DNA of 64,000 nt from Alligator mississippiensis (taxonomy: Eukaryota > Chordata > Crocodylia > Alligatoridae): contig NC_081827.1 of the NCBI RefSeq assembly GCF_030867095.1, positions 212,903,310 through 212,967,309 of the forward strand, in the 5' to 3' direction. Positions within the stretch are counted from its first letter, which is position 1, and every line of letters begins with the position of its first letter. This document shows, piece by piece, positions 46,745 through 59,810 of this stretch. The position numbers were made by a program, and so were the translations under genes. The notes beneath the pieces are model-generated. The model saw only the letters and a program-made list of their open reading frames with translations. It was not told where the DNA came from and ran no database searches.

Positions 46745-47405
46745 GAACAGGACAAATTCAAGCCTGGTGTAAACAGGAGTAATTACATGAACTGCTGTGG
46801 AGATGTATCTGGTTACAAATTGTCTGAATGTGGGCCTCATTTTTCTTTTTTTAGGTCAAGCAGTCATTGCATCAGCTGAACACTCAAACATTCTAAAATG
46901 TAACACAGTAATCTTTATTTATATTATTTCAGTAGAGTATATTGTACTTTTTACATATTGCATTTACAAACTACCTGTATAACCCTTATCTGTATTATGG
47001 ATTGTTTCAGTCTTAGTTTGCTTTATAAAGTTCTGTAAATCAGAATTAGAACAGCATCTACAATACCTCGTCATATAAATAGTTGGCCTGAAAACTTATA
47101 AAAATTAATTTAGTTTGTCATACTATTGAAAACAATTAACACATACAGAAAATACACAAGGCAGTTATTTTTACAGTGTTTTTGTATAGTCTAGGAAAAA
47201 TATTTTTATTTCTATGTTAAAATTCAAGAACACCATTATTTTTAGTGGTATATATGACTAAAAATAATTAGATTCCTATAATGGTATAAGAGGTTGTCAT
47301 AGAATTTAATACCTAAACCAGTAGTAAATTGACCTTTTGAACTATCTTGGTCAACTGATACATGAGCAGTAGGTAAGAAATTTCATTACAAATAGTCACA
47401 CATTT
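46745..47405. other. AT-rich intergenic stretch
   Basis: Very AT-rich; no gene or repeat terminus recognised. Confidence 0.45.
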
Positions 47406-47407
47406 AT

Positions 47408-47880
47408 ATGTGGACGTGGCAAAGCTTGAGAGAGTCCAGAGAAGAACACCCCCCCCCCCCCCCCCCCCCCCGGTATGATCAGAGACTTGCATGGCAAGTC
47501 ATGTGAGGAAAGGCTGAGGGACCTAGGACTCTTTAGCCTAAAAAAGGGAAGGCTGAAAGGGGACTTGGTAGCAGCTTACCACTACATCAGAGGCTCAGCA
47601 AACAGTTGTTCACCAGGGCACCCTTGGGGAAAACCAGGAGTAATGGCCACAAACTCCTCGAAGACTGTTTCAGGCTTAACACTAGGAAAAACTTCTTCAT
47701 AGTTAGGGTGTCCAGACTGTGGGATAGGCTCCCTCCAGAGGTGGTGCAATCACCTACTCTGGAAATCTTCTAGAGGAGACTGGACGGTCACCTTGCTGGG
47801 GTCACCTGACCCCAGTTGTCTTTCCTTCCTAGTGCAGGGGGCCTGGACCCAGTGATCCAGCCCTTACAATCTATAAATAT
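47408..47880 (+). mobile_element. CR1 LINE fragment, plus strand
   Basis: Contains the typical CR1 3' region: 'gagagagtccagagaag', 'aggaaaggctgagggaccta', 'agcctaaaaaagggaaggct', 'ctaggaaaaacttcttcata' and 'ctccctccagaggtggtgca'. It is interrupted near its 5' side by a run of 23 C (47449-47471), where CR1 relatives normally read 'gggcaac' or similar. Non-functional. Confidence 0.9.
47449..47471 (+). repeat. Poly-C tract, 23 bases
   Basis: A pure run of C inside the CR1 fragment. The reverse strand would be a G23 run able to form quadruplexes. Its length may be unreliable in assembly. Confidence 0.9.
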
Positions 47881-47884
47881 AATT

Positions 47885-50800
47885 CTCCTATAGGAGAATT
47901 CTTGTCTTTTTGTATGTAACATGATTCATTCAAGTCCAATGTAAACTATTTTCCATCAAAGTAAATTATAAGCGTGCAAATCCTTTGTGTTATTTTTGCT
48001 AAGCAGGGATTTTATTTGTTTTATACCCATGTACAAAACTTAAGTGATATTAAATAACAATTAGTCTTTTGCTCTACTGCTGCATGCTCATTCAAAGTCA
48101 AGTTGTGATTAATACCAAGTCTTATATGACAGCAGATAAAATATATTGACTTTGTGTGACCTGATTGTATTACAGTGCATCCTGTTACAAATTGCAGAGG
48201 AACCTCTCAATATTTTCTCTTGCTCAGAATTAGGTTTGATCATGCAACATAATGAGCACATTTGCCCTGATCCAAGAAGTACATAAGCAGTGTTAATTAC
48301 TTGAGTATTTCAATCAGAAAACTCAGGTACTTAACCTTAAATAAACCTTAAGCTCTTTGCTGGATCAGGGCTTGGGCACTTGGAACCTTATACAGAGCAG
48401 AGAGCAGGAAGCTTTTACTTTTGTATTTGACCCTGCATGGGGTCCACCCTGTCACGTATGCACAATTAGGTGGCAGATTAGGGCCCAGAGATAATACATA
48501 GTGCTGCCCACCAACTCTTAGTAATTTTATCTTGTATTTTTTCCACAAACAAAACTTCCCTTGCAGCCAAGAGGAGTTTTGATTAGTTAAAAAATAATTC
48601 TGATCCTGTGAAGAATTATACATAGGTTTAATTGTTAGTGAGTTGTCTCAGTAAAGTCAACAGGTCTACATGGCGTGCAGTTAAACGTGTGTAAATCTTT
48701 GGAGGATTGAGGCCATGTAGATCCTACTTCAAGAACATTGGTTTTATAAATACAGCCATATATTAAATACTAATTTAAATGTAAATACCTGGCTATGTGC
48801 TCTACCCTTTTGGGAATTTGGTTTGAATAAATTAATCTGGTACTTCAGCAATAGCAAATGAAATAAACTTAAATTTCAATCTTGCTATTTTTATATTGGG
48901 TGAAATTTGAGATTCTTCCTCAGCTAGTGTTTATGAAAACTCCCATTTTTTAATCCTGAATTTAATGACACGGGGCCCTGGGTTTTGATGCCATATTTTA
49001 ACTGTTTGGCATCTTCTAAAAGTTTTATTTGTCATGCTCTTGAGGAAAAGCACAGAATTCACAAATGTTATAAGACAAATTAAACAGTTTTAAGATAAAC
49101 TTTTATTGAAAAATTAAAACTGCATTGCATATCATCTTTAGAATTTCAACATTTCTTTTAACCACAAAACACAGAGATTCTGTTTAAAAAATCTCTTATT
49201 TGTCACCATTCAAAAAACAGATTGTGCCCTGAATAAATTATATATATTTTTAAATTCTGGGCTACTCTCAAGGCCCCTGTTTCTGTCTGCCATCAATCTA
49301 ACCATGTTCTTCAAAACAGAGTTTCTCTCTACTGAAATGAGAACTTTTCCTGCTTAAAATCTACAGCAGCTTTTCCCAATGGTCATCTTTTCCCAAATCT
49401 ATTACATCAACTAATAAACACTGCGGCAACAACTTTCTGTTAGCATATGCCCTCTGCATTGGTCATTTATTTCAAGTTCATCCATCTTAACACTGCAGTG
49501 ATTGTCAATAAGATTTTAAAGAAGAAATCAGAACTTTAGAGTACTGTTACATATGGGAAACTGAGTTACTCGCCTGTAATTCTCTGAATTAGCCATATCT
49601 TCTGTAGAGTCATACTTTCTGATCTCCCATACGCAATAGCATGTGGCTTTAAGAACAGGAAAGCTCCAGGAAGGACTTTGGTAAACTGTAGAATATAACT
49701 CAGATTAGGATTGCCTACTAAAATGAAATGGAGATGATCTGTTGTATTGATGACCATGGCCAGATCTAGAAAAAGCTCTGTTAAATCATCTCTCCAGGTT
49801 GGGGGTAAATATGGACACTGTGCCCATAGAAACTGACAGCCATAAGTAGTCTAAAGGCTGATAATAGCCTTAAAAGGATACACAAGGAACTATCTGTGAG
49901 CATCATCTACTGCAAAATTAAGATACAGAACTATCAGAAAGTCAGAGACCATATATAATGGTCTATATCTAGAGATAAAATTACCACTCTTGGTTGTGAG
50001 TAGAATGTCAGTGGGAAATTTCACAGTTCTATAATACAGACCAGGATTCTGTTCTGGATTCAAACTATCATTGATAGTACTAGGATCCCTGGTGTTTCTG
50101 ACCTGCTAAGACACTTTGCCAAGTAGAGAAGCAGCATTTTCTAGCAAAGTACAGTTTATACAATACTCAGAGCTAGGTTTTGTTCCCAGCTACATCATAA
50201 GAGCATTCAGCACTTGATGTATAGTTTTGGGCAGAAACTCTGTCTCCTTCTCTTATAGTTTCCCTATTTGTTAAATAAGATAATGATACTTACTCACCTC
50301 ATATGTTTCTAAAGTTTATAGAGTTCTTCAAATATAAAGGTGAAGATTATTTTTACTATTATTATATGATGGTGCAAATCTAGACAAAAAGGCCATGAAG
50401 TTAAAATTACAGGTTTAGAGCATAAAGTATGAAGATTACATCTTATATATCTAGATGTAAGGATATGCAGAAGGCCAGAATCTCTAGACTAGGAACTGGT
50501 CAAAGGAACTACAAGTGACTCTGCTGATGTTTTGTGTGGAAGACATAGAATCACCATCCAAGGCTGTGTCAGTAGTCAGGCATCTTGGCTCTGATCATCG
50601 TAGTTCATACTATTTTTGAGGATTAGAATAGATCCTGCAGTCTTCTGCAGTAGGTTTTTGAATAAAGTATTTCACTTTATTCAAAAAGTACTCAAAACTA
50701 ACATCTTGTGCTTCAAGATGTGTTCAAATTCCACGTATTCTGGATTTAATGAGGAAGTGTATATCTGTAAAGAAGATATTTAAGAACAAAGAAGTTGACA

Positions 50801-53658
50801 TCATACATATCCAATGCCAGAGGTGACTAATCTGTAATCTGTAATATTAGAAATCAGACCTTTTTTAAGGGTGCTAGTATTAAAGGCAGGAAAGTGCTAG
50901 GAATATTAATTCTGAAAGGCTGAAGTCCAAGACTGAAGACACATGGTGAACTATAATCTCCTGAACAACTGTATGGAGTAAAAATATGGTTTTAAGAAGG
51001 GAAGAACTAATGGAAAGACCAGTGTATTAGTGGGATTACTAAGAGGTCGCAAAGGCTTTGAAAATGGGTAACATGCTTTGTCATCCTCTGCATGTTATTG
51101 ACAGAAGAAAAAAGAAGAGGACAATGGAATTGCAAGAAGCCTTGAACTTGTCTGCCCTGAGGAATAACAGCATGAAAATATTGATTTCTAGAAATAGCTT
51201 TACAGGAGGGTAAAGTTGGACAGAGGTGTGCCATGTCTCTAGGAAAAACAGGGAGAAACAGTGCTTGAAAAGTAATTCCTTCCATCCAAAAGTTATTCAT
51301 GTAAATTTTGAAAGTTCCCTAGTAATAGAAAGAAGCACTTGTGCTTCAGAATTAGAATCTCTGTCTGTGGAAAGTTGTTTGGGCCTACACATATTCAAAT
51401 CTTCAAACAGATTTCTTAGTCTTTCCTATATCCATGATGTCAAAATTTCACAGGGTTTCTTGGCTACATAAGAAAGCACAGACATGACGTTTTGAAAGTC
51501 CAACAGTTAATTGACTTTAAAGATCTAGGATGAAATTTTGTGCTGTGGCACTAAGTGGCAGAAGGTAGAATGTAGCTTTAAGTGATCCTTGTGCCTCCCA
51601 ATCCTGGACTACTCTGGGGGCTGGAGAAACCCTCAGCATAATTTATGGCAGCCCTGGGGAGCTGCGTGAGTAACAACAGCCTCCCGGATCTGCTGCATGG
51701 ACCATACTTCTGCCTTGTGATTTAGTGCTGACAGATCCCTCCATTCACTGGCCTGGCTCTTAACATGCCTGCTTAGCTAGGACTTCTGATGAGATCCTCT
51801 GAAGACAAACTTACCAAAGTCTGCTGCAGTGCCTGCTGGAGGGAATCCTTTCCTGCCCATTAACGGCCCATGTGATGCCTCTGCAGCTCTTTGACCTGCT
51901 ACGAAGAGGGCCAAAGTAGGGGTGAGGCTCTCATACCAGTATTGGTAATAATAATAATAAGTTTGATGGTCCTTTCAGCAGATTATTGCTATAGTCTTAC
52001 ATAAAAATATGATTCTTTGCAATCCTGCCACAGAATATTTCTAATGCAATTAAATTTTATTGCATATTTGAAAGAAAAGCAGCTAATTGAAGATGTGCAC
52101 ACATAGCAGCATATTTGAAAATATTTTGAATCAGTAGGTTTCAATTATCACTACAATAGTCAATCTGTAGAGTAAGGACTATGGAACCTTTAATCAGTTC
52201 TGCTCCTGTACTTGTCTGCTAGTATGAAATCATGTACTTTGTAATCCTGATAACCTACTGAATAAAACTGAACAGGCTGCAGATAACTCTGGAACCTATA
52301 TTGAAATGTCTGATTATTTTCAACTCTTTTGACAAGCTAGTTTAATGTGTAGTTTAGTTCCGTGGTGAGTTTCTGTTTTCCTTTCCTGTAAACTCCAAAG
52401 TACATAGTGACTTCTATACATTGATAATGAGCCTAGTTAACGCTCTCATGGAATTGCTATGGACTGTTGGGAATCTTGTCACAGAATAGAGTTTAAAGGT
52501 TCTCAGGGATTGATCCTTAACTACACTGAAAATACAGGGGCCTTGATTAGCAACCAATAATGACCAGTAACTACAAAAGCATTCAGAACACTGGACATAC
52601 AGCCAGACATTACAATTAATAAATTAAAGGGATTTCATCGTACTAGAGTCTATATACAATGTTAGAGTTCCTTATAGTTAGTAAATTATCTGTGAGTTAT
52701 TATTTTAAGGTCACTATTATATAAATGAAAGTGTCAACTAATATTTCTTATCTTTTCTTTGGCTCACAAATACACTAAAATACCATAAACATTATTTAGA
52801 ACTTCAATAATATATAAATAGGATACATTACAAATGGAAGAAAATACAAGACAACTCTTTAGCATGGTAAATCTCTGCATATAAATAAGCAAATATTTCA
52901 TATACCTACAATTGAACAGTTATCTTGCTGTAAAACTATTACATTTAATTCCTTTTACACAAAGTCATTTAACAATAATGTATACAATCTACACAAATTA
53001 ATCTCTAAAAATACAGCAATAATATACTTGTTACAATGACTCTGCTACAATTATCCCCTGATATGACACTAAAGGGGAGGTATAACTATTTTACTGGATG
53101 GTGCTTTCAGGTTTTGTTATTTTGTATGCAAGAAGAGCACCAACAATAGAGATTAATGCTATTAAACATTTTCCTTAGTTCCTAAGAATCTATATTTTTA
53201 AAAATGTTTCCTTACATCTGTTTTCATCTGGCAGATGGTTCTGTAGCACATTATCCACATCATTAATTGTTGAAGGAAAAGTTAATTCTCTTAAAGTGGA
53301 AAACATGCTGTGGCTTAGTTCTAAGTTATAAGCACGTGTGTGTGTATATATATATATTTAAACTGTACATATATTGTGCAGAGTTCTTAATTTTAGTACT
53401 TACGAATTTTCTGTTGACTATAATAAACGGACTAAAATAAGGATCAATAGTATACTTCAAGATAATATATTTCCCCTCTGTAAAATGACTTACCAACACA
53501 CATTTTTCAGTAACCTATAGATTTTTTGTTTTAGAGCATCTTAGGAGAATGGAACATTTAGAAAGGGAACTTCCTTAAAACATGTTCTGCAGAACTGGAT
53601 AAAAATAGCCAGTGCTGGAAAACAGTATGTTAGAGAAATAAATCGTTTGTCAAGTGTA
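47885..53658 (-). other. GAD1: GAD1 3' untranslated region and downstream flank
   Basis: Everything below the GAD1 stop codon on the minus strand. It is AT-rich and has few recognisable repeats. The near part (about 52600-53658) is expected to be 3' UTR, but the polyadenylation site is not resolved. Minus-strand AATAAA-type hexamers are not obvious in the first kilobase; an ATTAAA lies near 52944 and an AATAAA near 49100. No other gene is seen. Confidence 0.5.
50180..50340 (+). repeat. MIR-like SINE, plus strand
   Basis: The stretch 'tttccctatttgttaaataa' followed by 'gatacttactcacctcatat' matches the MIR core and 3' part, 'tttccccatctgtaaaatgg...acctacctcat'. Diverged. Confidence 0.6.
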
Positions 53659-53832
53659 CTACAGATCCTGCCCCAATCTTTCTATTTCCTCAATGAGGAA
53701 GTCAATGTCGGACTTAGTTGCTGCCGGGTTTGAGACAACCATTCGGAAGAAGTTGACTTTATCTCCCTGAGGCTGATATCCAACCATTGTTGTACCTGAC
53801 TCCATCATCAGTGCTTTGATTTTCGGTGCCAC
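53659..53832 (-). CDS. GAD1: GAD1 terminal coding exon (residues 538-594)
   Basis: Fifty-seven codons plus stop, starting in phase 0 after the acceptor TTATAAAG. The translation runs from [20 protein letters not shown] to [11 protein letters not shown] and is almost identical to the C-terminus of glutamate decarboxylase 67. The stretch [10 protein letters not shown] and the GYQPQGDK motif separate GAD1 from GAD2, which as I recall reads VIKARMMEYG and SYQPLGDK. GAD67 converts glutamate to GABA in the cytosol of inhibitory neurons, and this C-terminal domain packs against the PLP domain of the dimer. Substitutions relative to human include Val for Ala after GDK, Val for Ile in MVVSNP, and Lys for Gln in ATKSD. 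The open frame running upstream to 53892 is intron sequence. Confidence 0.97.
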   Translation of the reverse strand: MAPKIKALMMESGTTMVGYQPQGDKVNFFRMVVSNPAATKSDIDFLIEEIERLGQDL

Positions 53833-55868
53833 CTTTATAATTAAAACAAAATGGGAAAGAAATTTATAGTGTTTTCCTTCCCTATTAGTCATTAGATTTC
53901 TTAAATTAGAAAAGAAAGCAAATACATCAGAGCTAGATTTTTCTAAAAAATGTCGACAGAAAGACAGAAAAAGGTTTAAAAAGAAAGCGTTTGTCTATCT
54001 GTACGTGCATATATGTATGTTTTTAGGAACTGATATTTATAGTACCCTGACAATTTAAACACTGTAATTTAAACCATTTTCCTTGTTCAAGCTCCTAATA
54101 ACATTTTAGAATATTAAGTATGGAATAATTCTACTAATCTAATTTACACGTCACAATGTATGGTTTGATAAATTATTGCAGGTATTACAAGTTGGATAAT
54201 GAAAATTTAGTCAGTTTCACTCTTGTTTACAGTCTAATTTTCAAGAGCCTGATGCTGCAATGTTTGGATGAGAAGTACTAAAAGTAAACAGTTAACTGCT
54301 GGAGGTGGTTGAAATTCTCTTTCTGTTGAGAATCTGGAAAAACACAAGCATTATATTATCTATGTAGGAATTTTCTGTGAAAAATTTAGATTTTCTGATA
54401 TAAAATTAAATCTCCCAAAATTGAAATTAAGGAAAGCAGATACAATTTATGAAACTTTTCTTTTGTCAAAAAGGTGATTTTCTATCAAAAAGGCTATTAT
54501 GACAAATCTGCAACCAGTCTTACTGGATAAAGAAAAAAATGTATCTGCATAAATTATGGAAAAGTTTTCATTATAACATGCAATTAGAAAGAACAAAGTT
54601 CCATCAGTCCCCAAGTAACTGCCAATCAACAGCAGAGAACCTGTCTTTTCTATCCTCATTAGGAACCTAATTAACCACATGGAACTTGTTTTTCATCCAG
54701 ACCTCACCCTTTTTTAATTAGAGTCATATTTCTGGCTTCTTTTCTGCTACTTTATCTTGGGTATCTCATAATGCCCCATCACCAGCTCACACTTACTTCA
54801 GTCAAGTGAAACATTTTGTCTTTCTTCCTAGATTTTCTATGCAACTCTTTTTTTATATAACTGTTGGTGATTCCATTATCCAACATGTCCTCTAGGTTCA
54901 CACAGTAACTTTACTACTTCTCTGTCCTTTTTCCCCTCATGAAATCCTGCTCTTCTTCTACTGTATCTCCAAACCTGCCTGCATTTATTCATTAACACTA
55001 TACAAGTCCTTGCTCAGGGCTTGATTATATCATCCTGAGTACTATCATCTCTTCCTCTTTGCCACTTGGATTCTTACCTCACCCTGTCTATCTGTCCAAA
55101 ATGCTGCCACTAAAATAACATACTTTACTTCCTGGTCTTACCCATTCAAGACTTCTATAGATCTTCCTGCTGGCTTCTCCATAATGGAGTTTCCAAACTT
55201 CAGACACTTCCCTTGGACCCTCTCCAACACCATTTCTGCCATCTCCTTTCAGGTCATAACAAACCATTCCTACTCCTACATGCATCACTGGGTGTCCTCT
55301 GAAGTCCCAAATGTCTGGAACAACTTCTTTGACCTAGCTCCCAGCATGTTTCCAGGTCCACCACTCAGCCATTCCTTCTCCCAAAGGGCCTTCAAAGTCT
55401 GGTCATTATCACAGCAAGCATTAACTAATTAGATAATGTGAAAGCATAAACACAGACCAGCACAATAAAAAAAAATAAAAATCCAAGAATGCATAGGTTT
55501 CCAACTACACCTCTCTATCTTACTGCTTTTCACTGCCTCTCATCCCCCTTCTTTTGTTGATATATCTATTCAGATTATAGGTAGGGACCTTTTCTTTATA
55601 TGCAACTAAAAATTATGTTCCTAGAGCTAATATGAATACATTTAATAAAGAATAATTGGTATATACCACCTCTGGAAAGAAATATAACTTCAGACCTGAT
55701 ATGAACAGGGAAGGAAGTAGAACAAAACTCAAGATCGATAACATCGGTCATAATGTGTAACTTTGGAGACCTGGGTCCAGAATCAGGTACATTGATGAGA
55801 ATAGAGACAGATACAGTATTGTAGATAACTTAAGAAATAAAACACTGTTTTATATGCAAGTCTCATAC
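53833..55868 (-). other. GAD1: GAD1 intron between the last two exons
   Basis: AT-rich intron. It carries an L3-like LINE fragment at 55085-55440, listed separately. No other element is recognised in it. Confidence 0.8.
55085..55440 (+). mobile_element. Possible L3/CR1-type LINE 3' fragment
   Basis: The order 'ctgtccaaaatgctgccact' ... 'cttctccataatggagtttc' ... 'aatgtctggaacaacttctt' ... 'gccttcaaagtctgg' resembles the C-terminal coding end of ancient L3-type LINEs ('gtccagaatgcagctgc...tctggaa(c)...ccttcaaa'). The fragment is antisense to GAD1. Diverged, and the family call is tentative. Confidence 0.4.
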
Positions 55869-55958
55869 CCTGTGTAGCTTTTCTCTTCTCTCTTCACAAT
55901 CTGGCATGCCCCTGAGACTTGGTGGAATGTACCAGAAACATACATTTGTGTGTTCAGG
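55869..55958 (-). CDS. GAD1: GAD1 coding exon (residues 508-537)
   Basis: Thirty codons, phase 0 at both ends, between the acceptor TTTTTGCAG and the donor GTATGAG. The translation [20 protein letters not shown] then [10 protein letters not shown] matches human GAD67 residues 508-537 in length. The conserved TNVCFWYIP strand belongs to the C-terminal domain. The D-C-E-E stretch replaces D-S-P-Q of human, a surface segment that varies. The last codon AGG gives Arg instead of Lys before the next exon's VAPKIK. Confidence 0.96.
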
Positions 55959-56840
55959 CTGCAAAAAGATTAGTGAGATATATATGTGAATAAACAATAC
56001 ATTACAAGTGAATTACAACATAGATAATTCACATTAATACCTGAAAGGCCAATAAATCATTACTGAACATTTTTGTTATACAAATCAAGTCCAACATGTT
56101 ATTAAGGTGCTTACTTCTATATATTAAAACAATAAATGATATATAATATTGGTACTTCACTCTATTTGTAGCTGCCATCTTGAATTCACTGCATTGTTCT
56201 TTTTAAAAAGTCTAGTGCACTAAAGACCAATAAATATTTTGTTTAACTGTTATGCAGTTGTAAGACAATTTTCCTTTCAAAATTTCAGTGCCTAGTCCCT
56301 AGTAGTAGTCTGACATTTTGCAGAAGTATTTCTGTCTTTTGGTAACTGTAAACTACTTTGCCGATTCTTAGCAAGTGAAGAGCAAAGTCTGTACATTGTT
56401 CTATCAACCAATAGTTCATGGCTTGTGTGGTGGCACCTGCCACAGATGAGATAGTGGAGATAGCAGTCTTTATGCCCCATGAATGACAGCATCTGGAATA
56501 TCAGCCTGTCTTAAGGCAGTCACCATGCCCTGTTTTGAGAAGCCAAATCAATCCTGCAAATTAGTCTTACAGTTGTATCTTTGTTGATATATACCACCTG
56601 ATGTGAACAGTAGCTTTTGAGAAGAGAAGCAAGCTGACAGGAGAGACAAAATCTTGCATTCGTGACAAATTCACACAAAGCACAGTATGTTGTAGGCCAA
56701 AAATTTGTTCAGATGTTATTCTTTGGGAATAAAAACAGTTTTGTATGGATAGCTCGAGAAGCTTAGAAAAATTCAACTCTGCTCAAACTTCTTCTATGGA
56801 ATGCAGATTAAATGAAAAAAATGCATTTAAAATGACTTAC

Positions 56841-56948
56841 CTCTCCATCAAAAACCATCTCAAATTCTTCCCTGTTTTTAATTTTAGTATAGAGGTACTC
56901 TGACAATTCCAGACATTTGTTGATCTGATTTTCAAATCCTACTGTACC
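56841..56948 (-). CDS. GAD1: GAD1 coding exon (residues 472-507)
   Basis: Thirty-six codons, phase 0, acceptor TTAAATAG and consensus donor GTAAGT. It starts [15 protein letters not shown] and ends [12 protein letters not shown], colinear with human GAD67 residues 472-507 without insertion or deletion. Changes from human include Ser for Ala (LSEY), Thr for Ala (YTKIK) and Asp for Asn (FDGE). The segment forms the helix leading into the C-terminal domain. Confidence 0.96.
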
Positions 56949-57451
56949 CTATTTAAAAAAAAATCTATTAGTTTTGTAGTAATTTTCCTTCTTTTCTATC
57001 ATGTAGCCATCTCTAGTAAGCAGGTATAAATATAAAACAAAATAATTATTGGACCATTCTTTGAAAAGTTAAAAGAAAAGTTAAATGATGACTACAGAAA
57101 TAAATATAACTTCCAGTTCAATGTATTGTGTAAATAGTGAAACTGACATGATTAAATGTGGGCTATCAAAGAATAACTGTTTTGTTTGTACCCTATTTTT
57201 AAACTTAATTTATAAAGATTTAAAAACATCCTTAAACACTTTATTTCTAGAAAGGGATTGATTTTAACTTAGTTCCTCTCCTTTTCCCCCTTAGAAATAT
57301 CAGGAATTCAGAGAAACAGAGAAGAGAGAAACGGAAGAGCTGGCTTCCCTGTTTCTCTCAGAGGACCAGGATGCTGGAATAGGAATTCAATTGAAGTGGG
57401 TAAGGTGGGAATAATCTTTCCTTATCCCCAGCTGTTTTTCAGGTGTTTGTA

Positions 57452-58369
57452 CAGTGGATTCTTCTTACTGGAATCATTTTGGGAAATGGTGATTTGATTC
57501 TATTAACCATTTTTTTAATACAGATACTGACTCCTCCCCCACAGCCTCCTGGACCTGCTCATTCCTCTTGCTCCCCCCCTCCCCCCAATGCCTCCAGGCC
57601 CTGCTGGAGGGGGCCCCCAGCTGCTAGGGCTGCGGGGCCGGGGACCCTGATCTGTAGCCCTCTTCCCCTACCAGGAGGTGGCAGCTTCTGCAGCAGAGTG
57701 GAGCCTGGCTTCCTACCTGGGGCTGCCCACTGTGGGCATGGACTCGGGCGCGGGGGTGGGGCCAGCTCCCTGGTGCGGTGTGCACTCCGGGAGGGGCAGG
57801 GCGGACCTGCAACGCCCAGATCTGTGCGTGGGGTGGGGGTGGGGGCAAGTGTGGGCAGTAAGGGCAGCGGTATGGGGTTGTGCCCTTCAAAGCTACCATG
57901 CACGCAGGGAGCATGTCACCAGGGAACCCGGCCCCCATCCCTCTGGACGAGCTGCCCATGGCCCCATCCTGCTCCCCACTGGTTTCCCAGCCCTGCCCAA
58001 CTTCCTCCCTCCCTATGGGGGTTCAGTTACCCTCCATCCTCTTACTTAGCTGCGAGAGTTGCTCTCCAGGCTGCCTGGGGCCATGTGCATGTACAGCACA
58101 TGCACATGGCACCCCCTGCCTGACCGCCTTCCTTGCGCTCTGCCCCAGCCCCCTGCAGGCTTGAACTCTGCCAGCCTGCAGAAGTGCTCCTCACAAAACT
58201 GCAAAATCCCCAGGCTTCTCCAGTAAAATGATTCCAACAACTGAAAATTATTATTCTAATATGAGTGGTTTTCACATGTAATATATACAAGTAGTTTTGG
58301 TTTTCCCATGTTGATTCAAACAAGCAGCTGATTCTATTAACCAGTGATTCTATAAAGTGGAATCCACTG
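57452..58369 (+). mobile_element. Tc1/mariner (Tigger-like) element with GC-rich core, 918 bp
   Basis: The left end cagtggattcttcttactgg and the right end, read inward as cagtggattccactttatag, are inverted repeats; 'gattctattaacca' also occurs on both sides. The element sits between TA dinucleotides (57450-57451 and 58370-58371), the target of the Tc1/mariner superfamily. The central 600 bp (about 57530-58160) are strongly GC-rich in an AT-rich intron and yield open frames on both strands without similarity to any transposase. It is non-autonomous and lies in a GAD1 intron. Confidence 0.75.
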
Positions 58370-59563
58370 TATTAATAAAAAGGGAGCTTAAAAAAACCTG
58401 GCTAAAAATCTCTTCCCCTTTTAGCTGCTTAGCTTTTCATCTGATCTTCTGTATTGCATGTTACTTCTCAAGTCCTCCAGCAGAAGGAGGTGAGTTGAGA
58501 GCTCATCTGTTTATTGTATAAAAATAACAAAAGGAAAGCTGAAAAAAAAGTTTTTAAAAGATTGAGAACATTTTTGTATAGCAATGAAGAGGTAAAAAAA
58601 CGCATGTGCATGTTTCCCCCTAGAAGGTCACTATTACGGCTTGGGTAAGCCCTTCATACAGCCCTTGTCAGGCATCTGTGGCACAAGTTTTCTACAGTGA
58701 GAATACATTTCCCCTGAAGGTAAATTTACAAGATAATTGAAGGGTGTTGGCTATATCTAGGTAAAATATCACATTAAGCACACTATCTGCTGGTACTTTG
58801 GAGACAAGGCCTACACTTTGGGTCTACACTTTTGGCAGCTATTAATCCTGGAAGTAAAAGCAACATAACTTCTAATGTTTAATTTTACCCCAAAAAGAAA
58901 AAGAAAAAAAACAAAAGCCTGACCAAAAGCAATTGTTTCAGTATATCATCCCATTTACTAGATGCTATCATAAATAGCATCCAAAACTCCAGAGCTAAAT
59001 GCTTTGAGAAAATCTGGTTCTCTAAAAAGGTCAGATCAAAATAGAAACTCCCCAGTTTTTGGAGAAGTTTTAAATCCCAAACCAGCAGTTGAACTTTATA
59101 ACTTGGGTCTACAATTTATTTTTAATAAATATTATAAATGCCTTATTCATTTGCAAACCATAAACATAGTCTTTTCACATTATTATGACCATGAAGTCTT
59201 TTTATCATGTGCTTGTACACTACTGTGTACAAAGGGGTTCTGGTCCATTACTGGGGCTCTAAAACTAACAGAATACCATTCATAATTCAAAATTATATCA
59301 AACAATGACCTTCCTTCTTTTCTCCTTGCTAGTACCAATGACTGCAGTCAGATTCTCTACACACTACACTGCTGATGTATTTTATTTTGGATAGGAAGAA
59401 ATCACGCTTCACATGCTCTTTATTCATGCTTAAGTTTGGGGTGTTACACTACTCTCAACCACAGATGTATCTTGTTAGTGAGACTGGCCTGTCAAGTGAA
59501 TACAACAATGTGGGTAGACTTAACATGCTACTTTTGTCAAGGAGAGGGGCTGAAAACATGTGC

Positions 59564-59810
59564 TAGGGTAGGTGTCGGCAACATTTTGGGGCAGAGTGCC
59601 AAAAACACCCGCAACTTTGACTTGTAAGATGTTGGTGTGCCAGGGCAGATAGTGGGGGAGTCACAACAAGTGGCCCAATTTTTGTTCTGGCAGCACAGCC
59701 CTGACCCCTTCCCTGCTGTCCACCCCAAGGCACGACTGCCAAGCAAAATGCCTTTGCGTGCCACACTCTGGCACCCATGCCGGGGGTTGCCTTAAGAAGG
59801 CCTACTGATC
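59564..59810 (+). mobile_element. Decayed hAT-type element
   Basis: The left part 'tagggtaggtgtcggcaac' followed by 'ggggcagagtgccaaaa' faces 'gccacactctggcaccc' then 'gggggttgcctta' on the right, which is the 'caggggtcggcaacc...agtgcca' family of hAT ends also seen at 20446. No 8-bp duplication was identified. Confidence 0.55.

Noticed and set aside
53659-53892. Treating the last GAD1 exon as a complete 77-codon gene starting at 53892
   Set aside because: The first 20 residues come from intron sequence upstream of a clear splice acceptor; the GAD67 homology begins exactly at 53832.
57443-58123. Open frame of 226 codons in a GAD1 intron
   Set aside because: It starts outside the Tigger-like element and runs into its GC-rich core. 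Composition is low-complexity Pro/Gly/Ser, and no transposase motif is present.
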